Shown in pieces: positions 22,874 through 34,473 of a stretch of DNA of 64,000 nucleotides. Every line of letters starts with the position of its first letter. The stretch's first letter is position 1. The DNA is from Gymnopus androsaceus JB14 (taxonomy: Eukaryota; Basidiomycota; Agaricomycetes; Agaricales; Omphalotaceae): assembly GCA_009733575.1 (NCBI GenBank), contig ML769459.1:62001-126000 (forward strand). Reading direction: 5' to 3'. The notes beneath the pieces were generated by a model. It was not told the DNA's origin. It saw only the letters and a program-made list of their open reading frames with translations, and searched no databases. The translations under genes and the position numbers were made by a program.

Positions 22874-24485
22874 TTACAATTTGGTCTTCAATGGTTCCGC
22901 TACTTTTACAACTCTGTAAATGGTCAGGTCATGTTTCAAGGCTCTGAATGGCTGAACACTCACAATTTGCCAGTGTTGCCCCGTTATATAGTAATGGTAA
23001 TGCTGACGGCGCATTCTCCAGCCCCTCTACAATATGGAATTTGCGTTTGATGGTACCGTCCCGCAGACCGTTGGCCATCTCAGCTATCGCCTCGGGATAG
23101 CGCTTCGCGTAGTCGAATCTAAATCGTGGTGGTAAGCACTCGGGAGAACATCGAAGAAACATTTTTGGCTTACACAATAAAGCCTTCAATTTTGGCTCGC
23201 TGCGAAATCAACGTCAAATAGTTTTGGATTCCTTTAGGTTTGCCAACAGCATCTGAACAACAACAACAACAACGTTATATCGTGGATGGCACTAGTTGAG
23301 AGGAAAACGTACTATACGCAGAGATAGCACCTATGTATACCGATGATCAGAGTTGTGAAGAGAAGATAACCTCGATTATTTATGGGTCTTACCACAAAGG
23401 ACAATCCTAGCGTTGCGGTTTAATCGGGCCAAGCACATATCCAGGATATCACCTATGCAAAATGATGAGTTACATTATAGGTAGTCCGCCAGTATACTCA
23501 CCTCCCACATTATCAAAGTAAACATCCAAATATCCGATATCTTTGAAATCCTTTCGGAATGTAGGGCTTTTATAGTTGAGAGCCTTGGTAACACCTATCT
23601 CTTTCTCAAGCCATTCACATTTATCTTGCGAACCAGCGATACCATACACTTTAGCACCGGCGCGCAAGCCAAGTTGACAGACCATGGACCCAACGGCGCC
23701 TACGTATCGTCAGTGTATATACTCTTCGTAGAGGAGATTAAACAGACCAGCGGCACCAGACACGACGAGAGTTTCACCGGCCTTTATTTGCCCGACGTCT
23801 TTGAGACCCTGTGATACAGGTATGAACAATATGAGTGATGGGATGGTACGGAACGTACAAAGTAAGCGGTCAATCCTGATAGGAAAAGTGAGACGAGACA
23901 GCGACTTGAATATGTATATGGAAGCGTACCAGCCATGCCAAGATTGTTCAGGTAGTCAATGTCAAGGAGACCTTTGGGGACGCTGGAGAGAGTCAGACCT
24001 GATACATATGTATGAAAGTTGTGAAAGGAACGTACTCGATCGGTGTCGCATCTTTCTCGCGAACAACAGCGTATTCCGTCCATCCAAAAGTGCCATTAAC
24101 GAGCTGCCCTACTTTGAGTTTGACATTCTTGCCCTTATCAATGACGACACCCAATGCTGCCGAGCGCATTGTCTAAGGTCGTAAAATTAGTACGGCTATG
24201 GAAGCGAATGGGAGCGTTCTTGCCTCGCCCAACTGCACAGGCGGGAGGTACGACCTTTCATCCTACGATCAAGTCAGAAAGTGAGTGCTATACGGATAGT
24301 AAAATACATGCCCTCAGCCAGCCACGCATGGCAGGATCTAATGAAAGACAAGTGACTTGTACAAGCACTTGGTCATCTCCTACTTTTAGCCCAGAGTAGG
24401 ATAGCTTTTCGGAACGAAACGTTTTGGAGTCGATCGAGCCCGGAGGCCTCTCATTCAGGACAATTCGAGTAAAATGGGAGGGCAT
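22874..24485 (-). CDS. NADP-dependent medium-chain reductase (PTGR/leukotriene B4 dehydrogenase type)
   Basis: This is a zinc-free MDR enzyme of the 2-alkenal/prostaglandin reductase group, which reduces conjugated carbonyls with NADPH. Order of landmarks from the start at 24485: VLVQVTCLSLDPAMRGWL, then the SVPKGLLDIDYLNNLGMAG segment, GLKDVGQIKAGETLVVSGAAGAVGSMVCQLG (Rossmann AxxGxxG region, near 23680-23810), GAKVYGIAGSQDKCEWL, ALNYKSPTF, YFDNVGG, and the C-terminal LVKVAEPLKTKL ending at TAA 22874-22876. Many short introns are used. No Zn ligands are seen, as expected for the subfamily. No frame break noticed. Confidence 0.85.
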
Positions 24486-24715
24486 GGTGGTAGGATACTA
24501 GGAAACTGGTTATGTTAGCGCGCTAGAATCATATATTATAATGAACGTCGGGAGCGGAAAGCACCGAGGACCGGGTATCTTATACCCGGTCCCGAAATGG
24601 CGTTTGAGCGCCAAAATAAGCGCGCATCCATGTGATCGCTGGGAAAGCTAGCCAGGACCAGTGAACTTTTCTGGCTTGTACATCTTTCAACTAAAATAAT
24701 AACGAGGTCGCAAGA
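24486..24715. promoter_or_regulatory. divergent promoter region of the reductase and ribosomal protein genes
   Basis: Only 230 bp separate the two start codons, so both promoters lie here. A pyrimidine-rich tract is followed by the ribosomal-protein leader ending 'aacgaggtcgcaagaATG'. Near 24571-24605 the sequence 'gggtatcttatacccggtcccg' forms a small palindrome that could be a factor site; this is a guess. Confidence 0.4.
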
Positions 24716-25577
24716 ATGAGCTCGAAACTCTCAGTGGCAAGCGTGCGAGGCTCAATCAAGGAGCTTTTGGCAGCGTCCCAGGAAAAGAAGAGGAACTTTG
24801 TGGAGACCATTGAACTTCAGATTGGTCTTAAAAACTACGACCCTCAAAGGGACAAGCGTTTCTCTGGAACCGTCAAGTGCGTATATTTTGCTTCCTAATT
24901 TGCCTGGTACTCATCATTGTATATGTAGGCTTCCCCATGTTCCTCGTCCCAGAATGTCGATTTGCATTCTTGCCGACGCTGCTGACATAGATCGTGCTAA
25001 GCAGATCGAGCTTGAATACAAGTCTGTCGATGACTTGAAGAAGTTTGTTCACTATTCTTGCAGCAATCTGGTGAATTTCTGACCGTTATCTAGGCTCAAC
25101 AAAAACAAGAAGCTTGTCAAGAAGCTCGCTAAAAGCTACGACGCTTTCTTGTCATCCGAGGCTTTGATCAAGCAGATTCCTCGTCTTCTCGGTCCCGGTC
25201 TCTCGAAGGGTGTGTATATGCACGAAATGCAATCGCATATCGATACTGATTCTTATCCTAGCTGGCAAATTCCCCACCCCGGTCGGTCACGCTGAGGACT
25301 TGAACAACAAACTCGTCGAGGTTCGCTCGACTATCAAGTTCCAGTTGAAGAAGGTGCTCTGTTTGGGTGTCGCTGTTGGCCACATCCAGATGACCGATGA
25401 CCAAGTCCTTGGAAATGTCATGCTTGGTACGTACCGCGAACCGTGTATCCTGGTGAATAGTTCTCAAACTTTCCTACAGCCATCAACTTCCTCGTCTCTC
25501 TTCTTAAAAAGAACTGGCAAAATGTCAAATCTCTTCACATTAAGACCACTATGGGCAAGCCTGTGCGTCTGTTCTGA
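24716..25577 (+). CDS. RPL10A: 60S ribosomal protein uL1 (L10a)
   Basis: This is large-subunit ribosomal protein uL1, which forms the L1 stalk at the E site. Exon 1 starts at 24716 ([19 protein letters not shown]). Later exons give [24 protein letters not shown], the [36 protein letters not shown] segment, the GKFPTPVGH signature, and [23 protein letters not shown]. The final exon ends in [10 protein letters not shown] and TGA 25575-25577. The length, about 216 residues, matches the family. Five introns are used, all in frame. Introns in such genes can host snoRNAs, but I saw no C/D motifs I would trust. Confidence 0.95.
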
Positions 25578-26003
25578 GTGTCTTCATTATGCAGGGAATA
25601 TGAGGGGACTGCTATCGAAATGTCGTATATGCAAAATACGAAGCCTCGCACGCTTATACCAACATTCTTTGAAGGAGTGATTGGGAGCTGGTACGGTTTT
25701 TCGAGTAGCTTTACTCTGCTTGTATCTTATGTAGTTCATGCGTTATGTATATGACGAAAACATTAACCTTCGTGGACCGAATCGAATCGAATGAGTGATG
25801 AGACTTTCGCGTGCTTCTAGTTTACCATCATGCTGCATGGCAGCCTGCATCTTCTTTCTTTTCTTCTCTCGCCTTCAGGCGCTTCAAGAGAGGCTTTTGC
25901 CCTTGTGCTGCATTGCGCTCAGACACGTAACTTCGCTTAGCTGAATACATATACCTTTCTGGAGTCTCTCACTTCATCATCATTGCACTGACGACGCGCT
26001 CTT
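25578..26003. other. intergenic region
   Basis: About 426 bp with the 3' flank of the ribosomal gene and the 5' region of the next gene. A CT-rich tract lies at about 25850-25870. No other feature seen. Confidence 0.45.
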
Positions 26004-26785
26004 ATGGAGGCCCGGTTCGATAATAAAGCCAACATCCTCAATGCGTCCATGCTTGCAGCGCATGATAATTCTGCCATATACAGGTAGTCTCTAGTCTCCC
26101 AAAGGCAGAATCTATACCTCTTGACATTGAGAGCCAGGTTTAAAACCAACTTTTCTTTCCGTGGACGCGACATTACACTTTTACAAGACATGAATCCTGC
26201 GCTAGGCTCCGACGCAGCCACCGTCGGAGCTATACACTGGAGGGATAAAGTCATAGAGGTTAATGGACACAAGAAGAAAGTTTCGGATCTGAAGACAAAG
26301 AAGGGCGGATTTATGAGCAAGTGAGTTTTTTGAGTACCTGAACCTGGTAAGGTTGAAGTCGCAGATGATACGAGGGTGTTTCATAGGGCGAGGTATTGGA
26401 GATGGACTGCTGAGAGAAGAGAGTATGAGCTCAAGTTTGTTAATGACGAATGGGTGGTTGGTTTCTTTCGTTCTATCGTTTGAACGATCTGACAGTTTAT
26501 ATAGGCTTCAACAGTCAAGAGTGACGGGACTTCAAAGGTCGTAGGACGTTTCGCAGTCCCATATCGACCACATCTGTTCACTAAACCACCTGATCCGCTG
26601 CTTTCGATGACCCGGACGGCGCTCGCAGAGGATGAGGTATTCCTTTTGCTGGTGTTGGTTTACTCCGAGGCCAAGAGGCAAGATGATACTGTAAGTATGC
26701 CTTTGACTTTATTGCGATTCAATTCTTGCTGATTCTGCATATCCTATAGAATAGCTCTGTGGGGAACGGCTCAGAAGGATGGTGA
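26004..26785 (+). CDS. DUF6593-like protein
   Basis: A small protein with the layout of the Agaricomycete DUF6593 family: an early beta-rich part, IHWRDKVIEVNGHKKKVSDL, KKGGFMSK, VFHRARYWRWT (the family's RxF...YxW region), YELKFVNDEWVVA-type strands and a late conserved LLLVLVYSEAKRQ. Exons: 26004-26081, about 26151-26321, about 26381-26450, about 26506-26691 and about 26751-26785. The third acceptor is assigned so that frame and canonical AG agree. The function of the family is not known; it is expanded in mushrooms. Ends SEGW and TGA. Confidence 0.6.
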
Positions 26786-27052
26786 TACTTATTGTACTTG
26801 TACTGAACGAACGTTATATTGTACCTTTATTCCGCTACTGTCTGTTATACCACTCAAACACGATATTTCGATTCACAGGCTGCTGCGAGTTGCTACGTGG
26901 CTCCAACTCGTCCAACACATTCAACAGCTTCGAAGTTTCAGGCTGTGTCTACGCGTAGCTGCGGCGATCAGTATCAGTTTGCCGTTCCGTGACTTAATGA
27001 TAATAACTTTCCGTTATTATCATGGCCAGATGCTCTCTTCTTTCTCCCAACC

Positions 27053-28412
27053 ATGATTATCGACAAAGTACCAGAAGATGCACCACCTGCCTACGAAGAT
27101 TCCCAGCCCTCTGGTAGTCGTAGCGCCTCCTCCGCGGCCTTTAGCGACAGCAAGATCTCATCTCCTCGGCCTACCCTTTCACTTCATCCCAATCTCAATC
27201 TCATATTTCGCCACCTATTTCTCCGGGCTCACCATCTTTTTCGTCCAAGGGGAAAGGCAAAGCTCCCGTTGCGAGTAGCTGGTGGAGCTTTGGTACATCT
27301 CAGACGACCCGCGAGATACGGACGACTGTCTTGGGACTTGTACGCGATCTGGTCAAAATGAAGAGTGGGAATGCTATTGCGGCACAGAGCATTCTCGAAA
27401 GCTGCGCTGAAGCTTGCTCGGGGAATTCTCTATCTCTATCATCATTGTTACAGGAAAAGTCGATAGAATCGCATACCCCTCTGTATTGGGCAATTGTGAA
27501 TCGACCTTCTGAAAACAGCGACGAAGGGCTGAACGGCACTTCTGATCTTCTCACAACTCTACTTTCATATACAGCACCACTATCTCCTGATGTACTAGCT
27601 GAAGTACGACAAGCTTGTTTAATAAGGGATGATCAGCTGTTGTTCCAACGATTTCGTCTTTCCCCAGAATTTGCCTCTCTCTCGGGAACGGATGAGATGC
27701 TTCTCGGAGAGTCGATGATACCTGACGATGTAACTGTTGAGAACTTGGTCGGGGACGAGGGAGCGTTTGCCGTAAACTTTCGGATGCCCCACTTCCAGAA
27801 GCGGATGAAGGTTTCGAATGAAGTCGCAGTGGAATTCATTGCTCGAGGTGCGTAGCTTAGCTATTGTAATTTTAGTACATCTTGTTAATGGCTTGCTTTA
27901 TAGGACGCTTATGGCACCTTACTCTTTGCGTAGTAACTAAGCGCCAACGCAGGACTGGTCATCTTCCTCCAGGGTCATGGTGTATCACTCTTTCTATAAG
28001 AGAAAACAGCCCACCCACATGGATAGACTCACGAATACTCTTTCCTGATGCGTCATTCAATGGCGAAGACGCTGGTTCGCCACGAGAGGAATCATCCTAC
28101 ATGTTCTCCGGAATTATGGGTGACCGAAAAAAGCCTACCATTTCTCTCAGGGTACAATCTGATTCGGAGCTCTGTTCAATTGACCAGCGACACAATCATC
28201 ATCGTCAGACACAGATAGTTGTTCCACTTGATAGTGTCCATTTGGGCTCGAGCTTGCAGCACAGGTAAGTCAGCTTCAAGCAATTTTGTTGATTAGGAGC
28301 TGATAATGATTCACGTTCTAGTGGAAGTTCTTATATCGGAGCAGACGAGTCACTTTCAGGAAGACTTGAAGCACGATTAACGAAGCCTCAGGCTGAATGC
28401 ATTATTTGTTAG
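27053..28412 (+). CDS. orphan protein with C-terminal CaaX-like box, paralogue of 31204-32562
   Basis: Starts at 27053 with MIIDKVPEDAPPAYEDS, a Pro-rich N-terminus like that of its paralogue. A frame change near 27115-27160 is explained by a 41-nt intron (GTAGTC to GCAAG), shorter than usual, so a small lesion cannot be excluded. The main domain (REIRTTVLGLVRDLV...) contains SIESHTPLYWAIVNRP, LLSYTAPLSPDVLAEVRQACLIRDDQLLFQ and DEMLLGESMIPDDVTVE, all matched in the paralogue. After an intron near 27848-27902 the frame continues with GRLWHLTLCV. The last exon ends RLEARLTKP...CIIC and TAG 28410-28412. The terminal C-I-I-C fits a prenylation (CaaX) signal. Function unknown. Confidence 0.65.
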
Positions 28413-28734
28413 CGCGTATAAGCATCTGGAATCCTGTAATAATACAGTACTACATAGAATATTTTCTGCGTGACTTTGGACTCCGCAATATATTAGCAAG
28501 ACCGCTGCAGTGACATGGGTTCGATCTGAGTACTTTATTAGGACAAGAAATCGTCCCTCGAATATATTGATGCCAGATTTGTTTGACCTTTGTGCTTTCG
28601 ACATGATGATATGCTTGCTGTCTGAAGGTAGTGGTTCTGCACTATCCAGGTACCTAATTGAGGGGATATGTTTGTTTTATATCATGCAATGTCAGGGTAG
28701 GTGGATCTTGCAACAAAGGGTACTATCCTAATCT
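28413..28734. other. intergenic region between convergent genes
   Basis: About 320 bp between the 3' end of the orphan gene and the C-terminal remains of the FunK1 copy. Only unsupported short open frames. Confidence 0.4.
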
Positions 28735-30977
28735 TCACTCCTCGTCGCCCTCACCCCTTTCATATTCATATTCCTCACTATCGCTCTCGCTTCCTTCATC
28801 TTCAGAGCCCTCCTCGAACACCCGTTTGTTGCGATCTTTGTAAGCTAGTACTCCGTTCTTTCTTTCTGCATCCGCTGGGGGCGAGGCGGCTTTATCGTTG
28901 ATCCTTCTCCAGACTTTCATTCTCCAATTTTTTCGTCAGCGTGGATACCAGCCATGTGTAGGATAGCATAGCCTCTTGAGCAGCTTCATCAACGTTGCAA
29001 GCTTCCTTGAGCCTCTCGATCAAGTCAGCGAGAAGGTCGTAGAAGACACCTGGCTTTACTCCAGATTGTTTCAGGCTAGCCTTACCAGTGATTATTAACC
29101 TCTTCTTACGCAAACTTGCTCCCTTCGGCTCGTAGTCAAACTGTTCTAAATAAAACGCGCGTTCTTCAGGAGAGGAGTCGGGTGACGCATAGCGCCCTGC
29201 AATCCAAAGAAGAACATATACAAAGGATTCCAGGTCATCGCGAGCTTCGTGGAATACTGTTGGGTTTCCCAGAATACGAATCGACAGGAACTGCCAAGTT
29301 CCCTGAAGATAGTGTAAGCAGGACTAATAAGCCAGTAGATAAGATCGTTCACCGTGCGTTCTCGAGCCCGAGCACCCGAGTCTTTATCGACCCAGCGTGC
29401 GAGCTCCCAGTCAATCAGCCATCCTTTGCCCTGGTAAAATATAATATTCCCAGCTGATACATCACGATGTAGAATTTTAGCATCTTCGTATGCACGTTGG
29501 TGAGCTGAAGTAATAGGTTAAGCAATCATAAAAATCAAAATGCAAGTAAAACTACGAACTACGTACTACGGACGGCATCGAGGATAGCACAGGTAAGTTG
29601 ATGAGTTGATTCAAAATCTTTAAGCGGTCTCCCAACTTGCCCCAGGACTATCCGGTAGTGAACGTGGAAGCGAGACTTGGGCCCGCGACGACGGCGACGT
29701 GGAGTTCACCTTTGATATCATCGAACGCAATGACATCGAGGACATTGGGAACGTTCGCCTGATGAAGCTTTCTATAGGTCTCGGCTTCGGGGTGATATTC
29801 GTCGACTCTCCATATATCCTTTAGTAGAACAATAGAGTCACTTACTGGAGTCGTAAGCTGAGAAACATCGGGAGCCGCGACCAAGAGGAGAATTGTGGTT
29901 TGCGGTAAAGCATCGCGATACATAAAACTTACGAAGGGAACCAGACGAAGAGGCCGTGGAAGCAGTGGACTGGGCTCTGTACTCGTCAGATGCTTCAGGA
30001 ACCTCGATCATGAACAAAGGTTCTGTTTCTTCAACGTTCAGCGCCTTGCGAATGCGCTTGATCATTTCAGCACCAGTGTTGGAAGAAGACACGGGCACAA
30101 AGGTATCGTCAATACCACGTTTACCGCGATTCCGCGTGCGTGAACCGCCAAAAGAATGTTTGGAGATAGGATTGCTGCGTATAGTCAAAGAGTGGCGTTA
30201 CAAGCATACCAGCTCGGGAGTGGCAGAGGAGGCGACAGAACTGTTTCCGAATGCTAGAAGGTGAAGACTCGCGTTCGTAGCTGGCGCGCCTGTATAGCAT
30301 TAGCGTATATGGTCAATTGGCCTCTAGTATACCCGGCCTCTCGGGAAGGATGCTCAAAGGGCCTGCTATCCACCGCTTCATTGTGTTTACCTTTGTCAAG
30401 CTTCCTCTTCTTCTGCGACGGCGTGTTTTTAGCCGCCTTCCGTTTCGTGTCTCGTCTAAACGGTTCAGTCAACTTCAGACCATTTGAACTCTCCATTGGA
30501 CTCCATCTCAGACGCGTCACAGACAGGTGCATTGGGTTTCCGGCCGGGGCCATAGAGAGAGACGTCCGGTTTTATGGCGTGTTCGCCCCACACAGTTTGT
30601 GAGTTGGGATCGGCGTGGTCGGATGTATTCACGAACGCCCAATCTTTGTGGATATACGGTTTCATTACTTTGATCTGTATTTGCATTAATCTCTTGAGTT
30701 CAATGTCAAACAAATATGACGGACCCAGGGATCGTATAAAGCCTTTTCACCTGACGCTTCGTCCCACGAGCCTTTGGAATGGGCCAAAGTCGACTGAAGG
30801 CATACCATGGATGCTCAGGGAGCATATCGAGAAACACATTGATCGGACATTCAACAAAGCTCCCTTCCATAGCTTTCGCCGCCTGCTCGAAAAACTGACG
30901 AGTTGGGCGATTCGCTCGCCGTGGTTCGTGGTGTATAGATTTAAGCTCTGAGGGATCGGTTTAACCGGAGTGTGCAT
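28735..30977 (-). pseudogene. FunK1-family protein kinase, broken by several frame lesions
   Basis: The remains of a fungal FunK1 kinase are clear in order. They comprise an N-terminal domain (MHTPVKPIPQSLN at 30977, MEGSFVECPINVFLDMLPEHP, RLVGRS, YIHKDWAFVNTSDHADPNSQ, IKPDVSLYGPGRKPNAPVCD, FKWSEVD), EAGYTRGQLTIYANAIQARQLRT, and RCFTANHNSPLGRG. The kinase core follows: LLKDIWRVDEYHPEAE, YRKLHQANVPNVL, catalytic loop HRDVSAGNI near 29465, DWE in place of DFG, GTWQFLSIRIL. The family domain needs frame switches near 30890, 30800, 30745, 30690, 30466, 30250 and 29690 that no intron explains. The segment between about 30250 and 30180 is too short for the family's middle part. The kinase C-lobe is intact with one normal intron. 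I read it as a decayed copy. Confidence 0.75.
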
Positions 30978-31203
30978 TGGGGCCGCTTGTTCGACGCGCG
31001 AAAAGACGGAAAACGTTACGCTGGATGATATGGCGACTCTCGAGGAATGTGATATCATGTGACTATCACGGCATCACTATTAAAACTGCGGCACGCCGCA
31101 GTGACACTGAGAATTTCGAAGGCACTGCTTCGATTTCGAAGATATATACTTAATTTCTTAACAACGAGCACCTCTAACGTTGATACTTATCTCGAGTCCG
31201 ATA

Positions 31204-32562
31204 ATGCTTCTAGATATCAAAGAGCTTCCCCCCACTCCTCCGCCTCCTGATGTGAAAAGGGACACCCCAGTTATCCGTATTCAGGACGATGCTCCTCCCC
31301 CTTCGTATGACATTATGTGGGGGAATCATCATCGCCAGCAGTACGCTGGAATCAGAGACCTGAACCATTCCAGATCTCATTCGCAGACGGAAAGCTCTAT
31401 CTATAGCCTCACTGTTGATAGTTCCCAACGTTCCGGACTCAGCCTGGACTTACCCACGGTCAGTGCCAACGCATCAACCAGCAGCCTCTACGTCGCGCCC
31501 GTCTTTACTCCGAAAAAGCGTGGCTGGTTCGGCGGTAAATCGCGTACCATCAAGGAAGTACGCGAATGGACGCTGAACCAGATTAACGATCTGTTTGTGA
31601 ATAGAGACGCAGACCTCGATGAATGCAGAAGCGTTTTGAGCGGCTGCTATGATGCATTTCAGGCGAACAACCTCACATTTTCGACGTTTCTACAAGAGCC
31701 GTTGTCCGAACAACATACATTCTTCTACTGGTCCATCGTCAATCGGTCAGGCGAATCTACTCGCCTTCCTCACTTCCTCTCTGCCTTGCTGTCTTTTGGC
31801 TCCCCTCTGACAGAGGAAACGAGGGCGGATATTCGGCATGCTTGTCTGTTGACAAACGATCAACCTCTTTTTCAATCTCTGAGGTGTCATCGGAAATTCA
31901 TGCAACTTCCGACTGCACACGAGATGATTTTCGGAGAGAGGATACCGATTGATGATATCACAGTGGAGGATATGCCGAGTGCGCAACCAGCATTTCTAGT
32001 AAAAATGGACATTGCACTGTTTATAAAGAGGATGAACTTTGAGAAAGAGGTGACGCTAGAATTTATTGCTCAGCGTACGTTTTTTCCCTTGCAGTTTTCA
32101 ACGGTGACTATAAGCCCATAATTACATTATGCATTCAGGACGAGCTTGGAGACTTGTGTTTTCCGCCGCTCCAACAAATAAACATAATTCGTGGACACTC
32201 ACGTTAACTCTCCTGGAACACAGCGATCCAACGCCTTTTGATTCTCGGTTCACGGTTGAGGATGCCTCACCAACATCCGATGGTTCCAATCTTGCTTCAA
32301 AGCCTAAACCTCCTGCAACTATTCGACTTAAAACATCCTCCATGCTTGCTTCCCCAAAGAAGGACAAGATCACGGTCTCGCTTGAAGATGGTAGTTTGAT
32401 AGGTTCTGGTCTGAGATCTCCGTAAGTCATACTGTCTTCTGAGTGTACCGCGATTTGATGGGACTTAGGTCGAACTCATATGTGGCGAGAGATGGTACGC
32501 TTCAAGCTAGGCTTGAAGCTCGATTAACGAAGCCTGACTCCGATGATTGCGTTATATGCTGA
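31204..32562 (+). CDS. orphan protein with C-terminal CaaX-like box, paralogue of 27053-28412
   Basis: Three exons: 31204 to about 32073, about 32140-32421 and about 32469-32562. The N-terminus is Pro-rich (MLLDIKELPPTPPPPDVK, DDAPPPSYD). The main domain starts near KEVREWTLNQINDLFVN and has FFYWSIVNRSGE, LLSFGSPLTEETRADIRHACLLTNDQPLFQ and HEMIFGERIPIDDITVE, colinear with the paralogue. A beta-type region after the intron (GRAWRLVFSA...) leads to RLEARLTKP and the end DCVIC, stop 32560-32562. C-V-I-C is a plausible farnesylation box, which would tether an otherwise soluble protein to membranes. No signal peptide or helix is visible. Function unknown. Confidence 0.72.
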
Positions 32563-32851
32563 GGGCGGAACGCAGGGTGGAAGGAAACATTGCTCTAATC
32601 TTTCGTTTGAGGAGACTTATTTACTTTGTAAGTGCAATGTGATATACATCATCAATGCATCGCTTCCGGACCACCTTTCTACAAGATGATGAGTTCAACA
32701 GGCTGTTATACGACCAAACTTCCCGCTGGCCAGTGAAAGAGAAAATCAATCTGAATAGGAGTGGTAGGAGTCTTTCACTTGAAGAATCTTCGCTTGCGCA
32801 TCCGCTAATAATGGTCACGGAACGATATTGATAAGACAGAATTGTCAACGA

Positions 32852-34473
32852 CTACAAGGAGAGGGAAATATGGCTCATTGCCGTATTCAACTTGACCAAA
32901 CCACGGTCCTTGCCTTCTCCTTCACCCCAAAATACATTTCCCTTGGCAGTAGCTCTATTGAACAGATCGGTCAATCAAGTTCCTCTTCCTGCCTTTCCCT
33001 TCCGGATCCTCTTTATCACTTTATCACAATGGAAACCTCCACTTTGTTAAATGGAGTTGAATGGACAGAAAATGCGCCTTCAAAGGTATTATGCATCGAG
33101 ACATCTACAGGTGCTAGGGCCGTTTCCGCTTTGAGCATAACCGTGGAGTTGATCGGAGCGGTAGGGACAGTGACATTGACTACCCCGTGGGCAGTGTGTG
33201 CTTTAACGGAGAATGCACCACCAGAAGTTGCGCTCTCTTCTGAATCAAAGGAGAACAGTGAGACGGAGGCGTGGATAGGTCTAAGGAATAATTAGTCAGG
33301 CTGTATGAACCTATTGCTCACATCGGACTCACGCATTGGCAGTGTTCATTGTGAGGTGACTCCATTTTTCTGCAGATTCTGCGTTAATCATGTCCACAGA
33401 GACATTGATATGTGCATTGGCCGTAGACAGTTTAAGCGACTCTCGAACGGTAAATTTGCCTTCAATCGGGCTATTGGAAGTGCTCATGGTAGCAGAACCG
33501 GCTGCCAACGACTAAAAGCCAAATCAGTTTTTCAACGAATCGTATGCGATGCAAGTACGAGCACTAACTTCAACTTTGATAGATCCGAGAGCACTACCCA
33601 AAGAAATCGAGTTGAAGAAAACCGAGTCAGCCAGATCCGCAACTTGATGTCCAAAGATGCCTAGATCCGTCATGAAATCTGACACCACAAGAGGCGAGTC
33701 TCCTGAGCCTTTGGGAAGAGTTACAGTAACGTCGAAATGTACACGATGGTTGCGACGATGTCTGCGAGGGTGAGGATGCACCGTCTATAAGAAAACATCG
33801 ATATCATGTCAAGAATGGTTACTTTCTACTTCTACGTACAAATATGCCGATTCCGTTTTCTCCCTCTTGCGCGACGACGCTGCAAAGCTTGATAAAGTCA
33901 AGTTGATGTTCTTCGTCGTAGTTGGTTATGACAGAGACAACAGCCGCGTCAACCTCCTCGTCCGATTGAACGATGGTGACGTGTCCAACTGAGAAAGGAC
34001 CTCGAGCGACCAAGAAAAGCAGATCGGAAGATAAAGGAAGTTCAAATTTATGCCCCACGTTGAAAGAGTCATTTGAATAGCTACTCTCTCCTTCAGACCA
34101 CTCGGCACATTCTTGAACTGCCATTTCAGGCGGGATAGACCACTCCGAGTCTCTGACTCCATGGCTCACCTAAGGAAAGATGTTCAGATCCAAGCTTAGA
34201 AGTAGATCAGCACATTCATACCTGGTCATATTGAGGATAGTGAGGATGATGACTGTGACGATGTCCATCAAAATGAAGAGCACCGTGGTAGAGGAGTTTC
34301 ACCCCAAAGAACAGAACAAAAAAGCCGATGATATGACCAAAAAGCCGCTTCCTGCGCCGGGAGCGATCTCTATGTTCTTGAAGAAGGGCGAGCTGTTCTG
34401 GAGAAGGCAGAGCTCCAGCAGTGGGTTGGAATTCACTGCTGGCAGCGACGAGGGGGGGTTTCTCTGGTTTCAT
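32852..34473 (-). pseudogene. orphan membrane protein, left copy with disabled 3' end
   Basis: Starts at 34473 (MKPEKPPLVAASSEFQPTAG), with a single membrane helix IIGFFVLFFGVKLLYHGAL and a His-rich stretch after it. Next come a domain exon (SDEEVDAAVVSVITNYDEEH, VAQEGENGIGIFV) and an exon with HFDVTVTLPKGSGDSPLVVSDF and LADSVFFNSISLGSALGSIKVEV. The last exon parallels the right copy (AFSVKAHTAHG..VNVTVPTAPINSTV). There, seven extra bases (a repeated 'tttatcac' at 33014-33029) shift the frame and give a stop at 33017-33019. Even in the original frame a second stop follows near the stretch matching NLI-QS in the right copy. The protein would lose about 60 C-terminal residues. Confidence 0.75.

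Noticed and set aside
27113..27160. Apparent frameshift near the start of the first CaaX-type orphan gene
   Set aside because: A 41-nt intron (GTAGTC to GCAAG) restores the frame. It is short but possible, so I did not call the gene broken.
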